DNA of 64,000 nt from Hypomesus transpacificus (Eukaryota > Chordata > Actinopteri > Osmeriformes > Osmeridae): positions 683,149-747,148 of the forward strand of contig NC_061078.1 of NCBI RefSeq assembly GCF_021917145.1. The letters are read 5' to 3'. Every line of letters begins with the position of its first letter. Within the stretch, counting starts at the first letter, position 1. Position numbers and translations under genes: made by a program. The notes under the pieces are model-generated. The model ran no database searches. It was given only the letters and a program-made list of their open reading frames with translations, and was not told the DNA's origin. Positions 48,701-58,065 of the stretch are shown here, in pieces.

Positions 48701-51700
48701 CAGCACCGAGCCAAGGAGCTGGCCTTCACACCCAGCATGTAGGAACACACACACACCTTCACACCAGCATGTAGGAACACACACACACCTTCACACCAGC
48801 ATGTAGGAACACACACACACCTTCACACCAGCATGTAGGAACACACACACACCTTCACACCAGCATGTAGGAACACACACACACCTTCACACCAGCATGT
48901 AGGAACACACACACACACACCTTCACACTGACGTTTTACTAATGTGTGTGGTATGTATGGTGTGTGTGTATGGTGTGTGTGGTGTGTGTGTGTCTGTGTG
49001 TGTGTGTGGTGTGTGTGTGTGTGTGTCCCAGTCATGAGCTGTCAGAGTACATCCCCGCCCCTCTCTTCGGGAAACAGCCCCCCCAACAGTGGGCTGCCAT
49101 GGCAACACTGCACCTCCAGCAGGTGCAGATCCTCAGCCCCCACCAGGCCAGAGCCCAGTTCCTAGGTAACACCAGAACCCAGTTCCTAGGTAACATCAGA
49201 GCCTGATAATCTGATACTAATAACACAATACGTACATTGACATGGGAGATTTGACCCTGCAATCTCTTGATCTCTTAAGATCTCTGGATCTGCAGTGCTC
49301 TTCCTCTGAGATATACCCCATCTATTCTAATATGTGTGTATGTGTGTGTGTGTGCAGGTCTGGTTAGTGCCTTCCCCATGTTTGGCTCCTCCTTCTTCTA
49401 CATCCACAGCTGTAGCTCCTCCTCTGTCCACGCCCCCTGCATCCTGGCTGTCAATCAACACGGATTGCATTTCCTGCAAAAAGACACTCACGTAAGCAGG
49501 GCCCACCACCCCCAGTGCCACAACACCTCCAGCCCCCTGCCCCCAGTGGTCCCCCAGCCCCCCACCCCCCGCCCCCCAGCACCCGGCCCGCCCTCTCACA
49601 CTTCATGTTTTCTTCCTTGTGTTGAAGAACTCTCTCGCTCTCCTCTTTCTCTCTCTTTCCTCTGCTGCGTGGGTCCTGTGGTGCATCTGTAGTTTTCTGT
49701 GTGGGTCCTGCGGTGCAGCTGTAGTTCTCTGTGTGGGTCCTGTGGTGCATCTGTAGTTTTCTGTGTGGGTCCTGTGGTGCAGCTGTAGTTCTCTGTGTGG
49801 GTCCTGTGGTGCAGCTGTAGTTCTCTGTGTGGGTCCTGCGGTGCAGCTGTAGTTCTCTGTGTGGGTCCTGTTGTGCAGCTGTAGTTCTCTGTGTGGGTCC
49901 TGTGGTGCAGCTGTAGTTTTCTGTGTGGGTCCTGTGGTGCAGGAGCGGATGGTGGGGGTCCCCCTGGTGGAGGTCCAGTCCAGCCGCACGCAGTCTCCTG
50001 GTGCGGGGAGCAGCTACCCCTACGTGGACCTGACCCTGGGAGACACCTGCTCACACAGGGTCATGCAACTGCAGCTGGAGCAGGTCCACACACACACATA
50101 CACACACCATATACACACCACACACACCACACACACCATACACACACACACTATACATGCCATATACACACCACCAGTGTTGGGTGTAACGCGTTAACAA
50201 TGTAACGCGATACAGTAGTCAGACTACTTTTCTTAGGTAACAAGTAACTTAACGCATTACTTATTTAATTGAATGAATCCGTTACTAGTTCCTGTTTCAA
50301 ACAAGTAATGCATTACTCGGGGTCAGATGGCTGAGCGGTTAGGGAGTCGGGCTATTAATCAGAAGGTTGTTGGTTCGATTTCCGGCCATGCTAAATTATG
50401 TTGTGTCCATGGGCAAGGCACTTCACCCTACTTGCCTCGGGGAGAATGTCCCTGTACTTACTGTAAGTCGCTCTGGAGAGTGTCAACTAAATGACTAAAT
50501 GTAAATGTTACTTAATTTAATCTTTTAGTCGCGAGCCCTCAGCATTTAGCTAAAAGTATAGAAAAGTTGAGGCTACTTTTCGCTAGGTAACTACGAAAAC
50601 GTCTTAATCTGTTAGACAGGTGGGTTCCCCTTCGTTCTTTTGGTGAGCAGTCTCACAAGCCCAATTTACCCAGCGTCATGGAGCCGACCAAATAGTTATT
50701 TAAGACTTGCATGTACAGGCCTACGTAATATCAGATTAAATAATGTATTGAACTCAAGCTTGTGTGATGTGTTGCTGTATCGTTCAGTGGTTTAAGTTTA
50801 AGATTATATTACAGTAAGTAAAATAGTCTGGTTCAGTACATAAGTGAACACCATTTTGTTACCATATACCTAGCTATAGTTTAGCTTCGTTTTACTCCTA
50901 GATTCAAACCTAGCATGGTAAATTGTAGAGCTAGCTAAGTACTAGACTTCTGTCTGGCATTTTACAACATTATTTATTGATTAAATAAAGAGTTTCTTGA
51001 TTCAAGAACTTCATGCAAATATTGCTTTTCATCATGGTGGAATATTACCTTGATCCGTCTTGCTGTATAATAAGGATTGATCATGTTATGTGCGAGTGAC
51101 ACTGAATATCCAGTACAATATGTGCTATTGCTAAGGTCAACCCATTAAATGTGCCTTCTGGGCATAAGAGTGACCAAGTTGAATTGTCTTAGAAATAAAA
51201 GACTTTTCCTAATGTAACGCAAAAGTATCTTAACGCCTTACTCTCTACAGCAAGTAACTAAGTAACGTAACTAGTTACTTTACAAGGAATGTAACTAGTA
51301 ACTGTAATTAGTTATTTTAAAAAGCAACGTTACCCAACACTGCACACCACACATCATACACACACCATACACACACCACACATCATACACACATCATACA
51401 CACACCATACACACACCACACACACACCAGACACACACCACACACAGACACACACCACACACCACACACATCATACACACACCATACACACACCACACAC
51501 ACCATACACACACCATACACACATCATACACACACCACACACACACCATACACACATCATACACACACCACACACACCATACACACACCACACACACACC
51601 ACACACACACCACACACACACCACACACACACCATACACACACCACACACACACACACACCACACACACCACACACACCACACACACACCAGACACATGC

Positions 51701-51911
51701 AAGCATGCAGCTGACACACCATCTGACCTTGCTGATCTTGCCGTTAGTTATAGTACTATTCTAACTAAATGTTGTGTGTATGTGTGGTCTGTGGTGTGTG
51801 TGTGTGTAGGGTCTGGAGTTGTGTAGAGTGGTAGCCATGCAGGTCGAGAACATGATGTCTGTCCGTGAGAAGAGACTCACTTTGCCACCCAGCGAGATCA
51901 CCGTGCTATAA
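16730..51911 (+). CDS. myo15a: Unconventional myosin-XVa, 72 coding exons
   Basis: Actin motor of hair-cell stereocilia tips that carries whirlin and elongation factors. Coding exons start at 16730, 20003, 22658, 24608, 25224, 25514 (N-terminal extension); 26030 to 33069 (motor, exons 7-27); 33206-33662 (IQ motifs); 34388-35922 (first MyTH4); 38161-42031 (Pro-rich linker); 42101-44958 (FERM-like); 45113-45422 (SH3); 46058-47279 (second MyTH4); 47936-51911 (FERM). Exon lengths sum to 13,716 bp; minus three extra bases this gives 4,571 codons including stop, about 4,570 aa. That is far longer than human (about 3,530) because the extension is about 2,200 aa. It ends in -EITVL, a class I PDZ ligand. 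Three one-base frame breaks (poly-C near 20213-20223 and 20410-20418; G4 at 32690-32693) are probably assembly errors. The start at 16730 opens the 959-codon first coding exon. Confidence 0.96.
18270..18560 (+). repeat. [10 protein letters not shown](P)A coding repeat in the myo15a extension
   Basis: About eight in-frame copies of a 10-12-residue unit, [11 protein letters not shown], inside the first coding exon. Tyr/Gly-rich sequence precedes them (17990-18290), and a Lys/Glu-rich basic-acidic segment lies at the start (16740-17560). The whole looks intrinsically disordered. Confidence 0.93.
18995..19606 (+). repeat. [11 protein letters not shown] coding repeat in the myo15a extension
   Basis: About 35 copies of ATGATGTCACCACA or ATGATGTCACAACA give Met/Ser/Pro/Gln-rich protein ([16 protein letters not shown]) up to the donor at 19607. 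The array continues past the intron as MMAMTP. Confidence 0.95.
21370..22110 (+). repeat. ~117-bp coding minisatellite ([17 protein letters not shown])
   Basis: Six or seven in-frame units of about 39 aa: [38 protein letters not shown]. They lie in the second coding exon (20003-22575). Copies are highly similar at the DNA level in the middle and more diverged at both ends, as expected of recent unequal exchange. Confidence 0.95.
22914..23240. repeat. Unclassified dispersed repeat with conserved hairpin, copy 1
   Basis: Shares long stretches with 31646-31955 and 24440-24510: GGGGGTGCATTTC, then GAAATGCACCCCC, AACTCTGACTA, and CAGTAAGAATCATTTGATG. The first two blocks are exact inverted repeats with a 26-base loop. 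I do not recognise the family. Confidence 0.75.
23408..23570 (-). mobile_element. tRNA-derived SINE with L2-like tail, degenerate copy
   Basis: Reverse-strand relative of the SINE at 50319-50507. Plus-strand order here is the tail (CATTTAGTCATTTAGCAGAC), the body (CTCCCCCGAGGCAAGTAGGG) and the B-box complement (GGGAATCGAACC). The head is eroded. Confidence 0.82.
23590..24290. repeat. 24-bp minisatellite (GGGGCCAGTCTCTGGGTCTC)
   Basis: About 29 units of GGGGCCAGTCTCTGGGTCTC plus TCCA, in the intron between the second and third LPDG exons. It begins inside the 5' remnant of the SINE just upstream. Confidence 0.95.
25014..25197 (-). mobile_element. tRNA-derived SINE with L2-like tail, full-length copy
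   Basis: Reverse-strand copy retaining both pol III boxes as complements: AACCGCTCAGCTATCTGA (A box) and AATCAAACCG (B box). The TTTACATTTAGTCATTTAGC tail is at its plus-strand left end. It sits in the intron before the exon at 25224. Confidence 0.87.
28024..28835 (+). repeat. Donor-bearing minisatellite derived from a myo15a exon end
   Basis: Units of 19-24 bp, alternately CTTGTACCAG and CCCTGAACCAG, are each followed by GTACACACAC. The true exon ends in TTGAACCAG|GTACACACACACC at 28023. About 37 copies each recreate CAG|GTAC, so the intron begins with an array of look-alike splice donors. Confidence 0.95.
29021..29370 (+). repeat. 21-bp in-frame donor-bearing minisatellite
   Basis: About 16 units of GTACACACTCACCTGAAGCA plus G follow the donor of exon 28859-29020. 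Each unit ends AGCAG|GTACAC. In the myosin frame the array reads as a 7-residue repeat (THSPEAG) with no stop. Confidence 0.95.
30003..30862. repeat. 37-bp minisatellite in a myo15a intron
   Basis: About 23 units of CACACTCACCTGGTCTCCAC followed by ACATACACACATAAACA fill the intron after the switch II exon. Unlike neighbouring arrays, the unit does not copy an exon edge. Confidence 0.96.
31646..31955. repeat. Unclassified dispersed repeat with conserved hairpin, copy 2
   Basis: Second copy of the element at 22914-23240. It has the same GGGGGTGCATTTC / GAAATGCACCCCC inverted pair and the same order of downstream blocks. It lies in the myo15a intron after exon 31554-31631. Confidence 0.75.
32366..32412 (+). 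repeat. Upstream copy of an acceptor and exon start (myo15a)
   Basis: TGTGTTATGTAG is followed by GAGCCAGCTATGTTTGATAT and GGAGCTG. It matches the true exon start at 32607 (GAGCCAGCCATGTTTGACAT) with few changes. It is a diverged exon-edge duplicate about 230 bases upstream. Confidence 0.88.
35216..35255 (+). repeat. Duplicate of an exon 3' end with its donor (myo15a)
   Basis: TTACACCTACACTGCTTTGA then TGGTGAGACACAC repeats the end of the true exon (TTACACATACACTGCTTTGA, TG|GTGAGACACAC, donor after 35195). A further partial copy GTGTTACACATACAC follows. Confidence 0.9.
35923..36290 (+). repeat. Three tandem 32-nt mini-exon copies within (CT)n (myo15a)
   Basis: The last 32 nt of exon 35731-35922 (GACCCTGCCAGGGTCAGGGC then CAACAACAGCAT) recur three times, near 35986, 36064 and 36247. 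Each is preceded by a pyrimidine tract ending CAG and followed by GTAGG, so each has both an acceptor and a donor. The last has one substitution. Separating DNA is (CT)n, up to about 90 bp. Confidence 0.95.
37735..38070. repeat. ~57-bp minisatellite containing TTAGGG pairs
   Basis: Six units of CTGGGGCAAGACACTGAAAC, AAGCTGCTCCTGATGGGCAG and GTGTTAGGGTTAGGGTC; one unit has lost one TTAGGG. It lies in the myo15a intron before exon 38161, after about 1.2 kb of GCTAG-rich sequence (36790-37340) with no gene. Confidence 0.93.
38925..39855. repeat. 930-bp polypyrimidine minisatellite before a myo15a acceptor
   Basis: About 32 copies of a 27-30-bp unit (CTGCCCCTCCCTCCTCTCCT then GCCACCC) run directly into the acceptor at 39856. 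The strand is almost purely C and T; the complement is G-rich. Confidence 0.96.
40950..41565. repeat. TGTGTGTATCTGTGG array
   Basis: Imperfect 17-20-bp units TGTGTGTATCTGTGGTG fill the intron up to the acceptor at 41568-41569. Long Cys/Val frames here are artefacts. Confidence 0.95.
42217..42500 (+). repeat. Seven extra copies of an exon end plus donor (myo15a)
   Basis: The true exon ends GACTGTACCTGAGGAAGGAG|GTAC (GA 'AG' boundary at 42216; first bases GGAGACTG). Copies near 42238, 42284, 42324, 42361, 42401, 42441 and 42484 repeat GACTGTACCTGAGGAAGGAG followed by GTACACAC (the last two read AAGAAG, the final one GTGCAC). CA tracts of differing length separate them. Confidence 0.96.
42605..43075. 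repeat. (CCTG)n tetranucleotide repeat
   Basis: About 470 bp of TGCC/TGTC tetramers with TGTT and TCCC variants in a myo15a intron. The tetramer period leaves all three frames open on both strands, giving Cys/Leu/Pro or Gln/Ala/Gly frames that are not genes. Confidence 0.96.
44215..44588. repeat. 37-bp minisatellite in a myo15a intron
   Basis: Ten units of ACAGGTGTTATACAGCCATC then CTAATGAGTCAACACAA, with CACCCTAACG variants. The surrounding 44000-44800 is otherwise unique intron. Confidence 0.95.
45053..45112 (+). repeat. Duplicated acceptor and exon start before the SH3 exon
   Basis: CCCCTACAG|GACTCTGAGTA at 45044-45063 precedes the true CTCCCGCAG|GACTCTGAGTATG at 45113. The next intron shows the same thing for an acceptor: CCCTGTGTGTGTGTTCTGCA then GGTCAGG occurs at about 45269-45298 and again before the true exon at 45348. 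Confidence 0.88.
47300..47860. repeat. CACCTGTCTACCTGTT array
   Basis: About 560 bp of 8-16-bp units built from CACCTGTCTACCTGCT in the intron between the last MyTH4 exon and the first FERM exon. Confidence 0.95.
48739..48915 (+). repeat. Five extra copies of an exon end plus donor (myo15a FERM)
   Basis: The true exon ends CTTCACACCCAGCAT|GTAGGAAC (48738). The intron opens with five 35-40-bp units, each CCTTCACACCAGCAT|GTAGGAAC plus CA repeats. The copies share a one-base deletion (CACCAG for CACCCAG), so they expanded from one altered copy. Confidence 0.96.
49166..49205 (+). repeat. Single extra copy of an exon end plus donor
   Basis: AACCCAGTTCCTAG|GTAACATCAGAG repeats GCCCAGTTCCTAG|GTAACACCAGAA of the true exon end at 49165. 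It looks like an early stage of the same kind of expansion. Confidence 0.88.
49640..49942 (+). repeat. Acceptor-bearing 32-bp minisatellite (myo15a)
   Basis: About nine units of CTGTAGTTCTCTGTGTGGGT followed by CCTGTGGTGCAG. The last unit supplies the real acceptor (GTCCTGTGGTGCAG) of exon 49943-50083, so several upstream copies carry the same GTGCAG acceptor context (some read GTGCAT). Confidence 0.94.
50175..51342. mobile_element. hAT-type non-autonomous DNA transposon with nested SINE
   Basis: The element is 1,168 bp. Ends are CAGTGTTGGGTGTAACG (50175) and the complementary CGTTACCCAACACTG (51342), flanked by a perfect 8-bp duplication CACACCAC (50167-50174 and 51343-51350). Subterminal TAACG/AAGTAAC motifs repeat at both ends. 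No transposase frame is seen. It lies in the last myo15a intron and is interrupted by a SINE at 50319-50507. Confidence 0.92.
50319..50507 (+). mobile_element. tRNA-derived SINE, plus-strand copy nested in a hAT element
   Basis: A box TGGCTGAGCGGTTAGG and B box GGTTCGATTTCC are in tRNA-like spacing. The body is GGGCAAGGCACTTCACCCTA, and the tail GACTAAATGTAAATG resembles the L2 3' end, so the SINE was probably mobilised by L2. A short TTACT lies on both sides. It inserted after the hAT element. Confidence 0.9.
51343..51705. repeat. CACACCATACACACA low-complexity array
   Basis: CACACCAC/CATACACA repeats continue on both sides of the hAT element (also 50083-50174), so the transposon inserted into an existing array in the last myo15a intron. 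Confidence 0.94.
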
Positions 51912-51984
51912 CACACGCACGGCACACACATCTACCTCTTCAAGGCTTCAGGTCTTCCACAGTACAGAGCCTTCTCAGCCCCTG

Positions 51985-52120
51985 TGCTGCAGTACCTCAT
52001 GTGTCCACCAGAGGGGTGTTGCAGTACCTCATGTCTCCACCAGAGGGGTGTTGCAGTACCTCATGTCTCCACCACAGGGAGGCAGCAATACTTCATGTCT
52101 CCACCAGAGGGAGGTAGCAG
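51985..52120 (+). repeat. ~30-bp repeat in the myo15a 3' UTR
   Basis: Four or five units of GCAGTACCTCATGTCTCCAC followed by CAGAGGGGTGTT lie just after the stop at 51911. The rest of 51912-52700 is unique sequence with no gene. No clear AATAAA was found. Confidence 0.85.
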
Positions 52121-52749
52121 CAGACTTGCTCCATCACTGGTCTGGGTCTCAGTGGCTTCTGATTCCTCCTCTTTAGCGTCACTTCCTTCCTGTCTGTCTG
52201 AAGAACTTTCTGTTTACTTCCTGCTTCCTTACTAGGATTGAAATCAGAAGGATGAGACACATGATTACCCATGAGCCTTTGCATATGGTTGACAGCCAGG
52301 AGCTCCCGCCTGGCCCAGGGTCTCCAGGGGATCAGTGTGATGTGAATCAGAGGAGATATTTTTATAATGAGTGTTTGTATGCAGCTGGGTGTATTTATAA
52401 CGTGTTATTGATATTGAGGGTGTAATTGTGTTCTCTACAAAGTTTGGCTGATCTGTGCTAGTGATATGTGTGGGTGTGTGTGTGTCCAGAGAACATAAGA
52501 GATACAAATGCTTCTACTCTCAAGTGTCTCTGCTCTGAAACCTCAACCGTTAGTATTTTTTTACTGATATTGTGTTTGTACGACAATCTTCAGTTATGTT
52601 TTAGTTTTGTTTAAAAAGTTTTGCATTTATCAGGATGTTTTGTAAAAACTACATTTTTACCACATTACAGATGCAAGTGGTACTAGTGAATTATTGAGTT
52701 GGTTTTTATTTGTGTGAGGTAGTCATTCATGGTGATTGATCTGAATTAC

Positions 52750-52835
52750 ACCCAATCAGCAAGCCATAATTCTGACGTATTTCCCGCCCTACCAATCAGA
52801 ACTCAATTTATATCGCCTTCAACCTCCCATTGGAT
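52750..52835 (+). promoter_or_regulatory. Candidate promoter with CCAAT cluster upstream of alkbh5
   Basis: Three CCAAT boxes lie within 85 bp: CCCAATCAG (52751), ACCAATCAG (52791) and an inverted ATTGG (52830), plus TTTCCCGCCC (52780) and TGACGTAT (52773). Spacing of about 40 bp fits NF-Y promoters. The start codon is 1 kb downstream, so an unseen 5' exon or a long leader (53400-53827) is implied. Confidence 0.45.
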
Positions 52836-53692
52836 AAGAGGAAACCTTCGCTGCTGTCAGAGTGGCTCCTAGACTGAGATACAAAGTCAGCAATTTACAG
52901 CTTCTTTTTTTCCTGAAGTCGCTTCAAAAAAGCAAGGTTTGCATTTTTGGGGATTATAAAGATGCCTTTTCTGACAAACGACAGCAATAGTTACATTTGT
53001 GATTGCTATTTTCCCAAATGCATTTACCCTGTCTGCTCATAGTGTCACAAAAATATCAGCAATAATCTTAAAAACTGGACAAGAGCTATTACTATTATAC
53101 TCAGGAGTGGTTTCAGTGTCACATGTTGCAGGCTCAGATTTACTGATAATATTGGGCTTGTTTAGAGCTCGTTTCTGAAGCTACGGTTGGTTATTTGTCT
53201 CGCGATAGTTGGTAACACTGTTCTCAATGCGCCTGTGCAGTTCAGTGGATTTATTTTCAGACTCCATATTTTTATGTAATTAGCCAAACGACCACGAGAT
53301 CTGGAGGAACGTAGAACTTGTATGTGTATATTGTTGCTCAGAGAACGTAAGGTTATGTTTACAATCTCTTCGGGGTTTCTACTTCGCCTTCTCAAAAGAA
53401 ATGCTGGCTAAGTGCCTTTGATATAGTGCGTAGGTAGTTGACATTAGCCTGCTAGTCAGTAAGACTTGCGGCTAACTAGGAAGCTAGCAGCAGCTAGCCA
53501 GTTGCAGCTAGGTGAGGCTGACCTGACGCCGCTAGCAGAGTGAACGAGTCAGCTAATATAGACTTGGGAATCAAGTGGTCGTTTTGTTTTACTGGAATAT
53601 TCCTCCTGCGCGTCATTACTGACAGATTTGTCTTTGTATTTGCTGGCGTAGATGAGCTTGTGTGTGCTGTTGGGACGGTAGCAACACCATAA

Positions 53693-55204
<1,512 letters not shown>

Positions 55205-55429
55205 GGACACACACACACACTGTCACACACATACATATACACACAGACACCCACACACCTGTGTGTGAGGAGCTGGGTCAGCCTCCATGTTCCAGCTGCA
55301 GAAATAGAACCCTGCACACAGACAACTGTCAGCCAATAAGATACTGGCCTGGGGACAGGGGGCGGGGTTATGTGTGTGTTTAGATCAGTGCCTACCATGT
55401 CCTGTCAGGACATGTTCCTATCTCTTCCT

Positions 55430-55735
55430 CTGCCCGTCTTTCTCTTCCCCCCTCCCTCTCTCTCTCCCCTGTCTCTCTCTCCCCCCCTCACTCTTTCTCT
55501 CCCCCCCTCACTCTTTCTCTCCCCCCCTCACTCTCTCTCTCCCCCCTCACTCTCTCTCTCCCCTGTCTCTCTCTCTCCCCCCTCACTCTCTCTCTCCCCC
55601 CTCCCTCTCTCTCCCCTCTCTCCATCCTCTCTCTCTCCCCCCTCACTCTCTCTCTCCCCCCTCACTCTCTCTCCCCCCTCCCTCTCTCCCCCCCTCACTC
55701 TTCTCCCCATCTCCCCCCCCCCCCCTCTTTCTTCC
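55430..55735. repeat. (CTCTCTCCCCCCTCA)n array in the alkbh5 3' UTR
   Basis: Pyrimidine-only 15-17-bp units, followed by an 18-base poly-C (around 55840-55858). Confidence 0.93.
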
Positions 55736-56714
55736 TTAGTTTCTCGTTCAGTAGGAGGGGGAGACTCGAACAAGCCCAGTGATGTCATCAACCAGAGACT
55801 CAGAAATCCACCCCCTCCTCCTGTCCTGGTCACTATGCCCCCCCCCCCCCCCCCCCCCATATAAATGTGTGTTGTATAATATTTTGGAGTGAGTGTAAAT
55901 ACGCATGGTGTTATTTTTGTAACAAGCTGTATAGACCACATGGATGCTGGCAGACAGATACTCAGTTCACTTTGAGGACTGGGAGCTTCCTTGGGACAAC
56001 GGGTTGCTATGGAGATTTACCCTGTTTTCCATGGAGAAGTACCTGGTGTGGCCAGATTGTCATGTGACCTAGAGATGATGACAATGATAATATTTCTGTT
56101 TAAAACCAACTCTTCCTACTCTGCTTCTGACTGTTCTTAAGACACACACACCCTCACACAAGTATACACTCTCCCTCTCATATACACACCCTCACACAAG
56201 TATACACTCTCCCTCTCATATACACACCCTCACACAAGTATACATTCTCCCTCTCATATACACTCCCACACACACATATACACTCTCCCTCTAACATGCA
56301 TGAATCTCACATGAATGATCACCAGGTTTTATAAGCACAGCAGGAGTATTATTTCTCCCTTGTCCTAATGTTCAGCAGCAGAAAATCTGTACTAACTACT
56401 GACTGCACCACATGCACACTCTGTCACAGACACACCTCTACTCAGAAGTGACCTTCTGAGACTCGTCTGCCCCCAGATTCATGTTGTGTTTCATTACCTT
56501 TGAGCTTCAAGCCTCAAACACACACAATGTCGTTTTGTTGCACTGTGCCTGGTAGCTGATATGTGGTTACTTTACACTGATAAATACGGATTGTTCCTTC
56601 ACTCTGCCCACCAAAATACTGTTATAACTGACCACTTCTGATCCATGATCTTTTAATGTACTTTCCATATGCACTATGTATATGTTGCTTTGGGGAAAAA
56701 GGCTCCTGTCAATT

Positions 56715-56720
56715 AATAAA
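56715..56720 (+). terminator. Candidate polyadenylation signal of alkbh5
   Basis: AATAAA in TTAATAAAATG, about 1.5 kb after the stop, just before what looks like the next gene's 5' region. The 3' UTR (55205-56720) contains only simple repeats and unique AT-rich sequence. Confidence 0.5.
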
Positions 56721-56779
56721 ATGTAAAGAATGTATTCAGCGCACATGTAAACAGAAAACGCACGTCCCAAACATGGTGC

Positions 56780-57913
56780 TCACGTCAGAGCAAATCTTCC
56801 CCTTGATTGGAGGAGTAGAGTGTCAATCACAGTTGGCTGTTGGGACGAGAGATGGTGGACTAACTTTTAATGAACGTCTGCTCAAATTACAGTTTTCTTT
56901 TTGTAAATGACTTTGGCCGAAACTGAAAAGATTTCTCGAGTATATAGTGGTAAGTGCTGTAGCTAGCTATCTGTAAGAACGTTTACCTATCAAGCGTAAC
57001 TGACTACAGAATTCAGTAAAATAGATGTATCTGAAGTCGTAGCAAGTTCATAGTAGCTAATGATGAAAGCAGCTGTAAATGCATCAATCTTCTCTCAGAT
57101 TTCGACTGCATATTGGTAGCACGATCCTCTTCTTGTCACCGTGTTGGCTAAACGTATCGGCACGTTGTCAACCGCTTGTTTGAGTGCCAGGCTAGCTATC
57201 GGTAACATCTGCTAGCCAGCAAGCTAGCTGACAATAACAACGGCGGACACCCAGCCAAACAATGGCCAGCCTATCCCAACTCGTGATAGATTATGTTTTA
57301 CGTTAACTAACGAAGCCCGTGCTTTAGCACTGATAAAATAACGAGGTTTGTTGCATCTTGTTGTTTACGACAGCTAGCTTGTCGTAAGCTTGGTTGTGCA
57401 CGAAACGGGTAGAAACGTAAAGCCCACTACTCTGGACGAACATATTGTACCTACTGTACTAGGTAACCTAGCTAACATCTCTGCTATGATGTAGCTACTG
57501 TGTTAGTCAGGAGACACGGCTGTGTTTTATATTCTAGCTGGAACAGCTGAACTAGAAATACCATCGCTGGCACAGGGGCGTGTGTGTGTGTCTCGGACGG
57601 TGAGGGGCGGGAGGGCTTTGACTCCACGCCGACTAGTGCGAGGTCTGCTGCGGTTATTTCTGTCTAGCAGGTGCGGCGGTCAAATGCCACACAGCGCCTG
57701 TTGGGTTTTATCTTTCACTCTGAAGTTGACTAGGTCCTGGTGACGTGTACACGGTGCTGAACGTACGCTGTTATTACCGGAGAGAGAGGACAGCTGAGAC
57801 GTGGAGACTGACCCTGAAATTTACGGGAAGGTGACTGTGTGTAAAGGTGTGTCTGTGACGGCAGGGTGGAGGGGTACCAGTAGGTAAAGAACCAGATGAG
57901 AGCTAAAGTCTGA

Positions 57914-57944
<31 letters not shown>

Positions 57945-58065
57945 GGAGAGAGGGAGAGGAAGAGAGAGGGACAGGGAGAGGGAGAGTGTGTGAGAGAGAG
58001 AGATAGGACAAGTGCTCTCACACACACACACACACACACTCTCTCTCTCCCCCCCCCCCCCCCCC
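56780..58065 (+). promoter_or_regulatory. Probable mief2 promoter and 5' UTR region
   Basis: Starts with an inverted CCAAT (TTGATTGG at 56796), then a short transcribed-looking stretch ending in a donor-like TATAGTG|GTAAGTGC at about 56950. Unique sequence with several CpGs runs to 57750, then GA/CT simple repeats. The first mief2 coding exon begins at about 59396 after an acceptor (TATCCACAG), so at least one non-coding exon must lie upstream. No ORF of interest is seen. Confidence 0.4.

Larger units (their letters stand above)
34388..51911 (+). other. Myosin-XVa tail: MyTH4, Pro-rich linker, FERM-like, SH3, MyTH4, FERM
   Basis: Segments by exon: first MyTH4 from [20 protein letters not shown] (34388) to the exon ending 35922; linker exons 36524-42031 with [13 protein letters not shown] then [13 protein letters not shown]-like 42101-44958 ([22 protein letters not shown]); SH3 45113-45422 ([19 protein letters not shown]); second MyTH4 46058-47279 ([22 protein letters not shown]); FERM from [16 protein letters not shown] (47936) to the stop. 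The ITVL terminus fits binding to the whirlin PDZ domain, known for the mammalian protein. Confidence 0.93.

Noticed and set aside
50319..50507. A functional tRNA gene (A and B boxes present)
   Set aside because: The cloverleaf is not complete, and the same sequence recurs at 23408 and 25014 with an L2-like tail, so it is a SINE.
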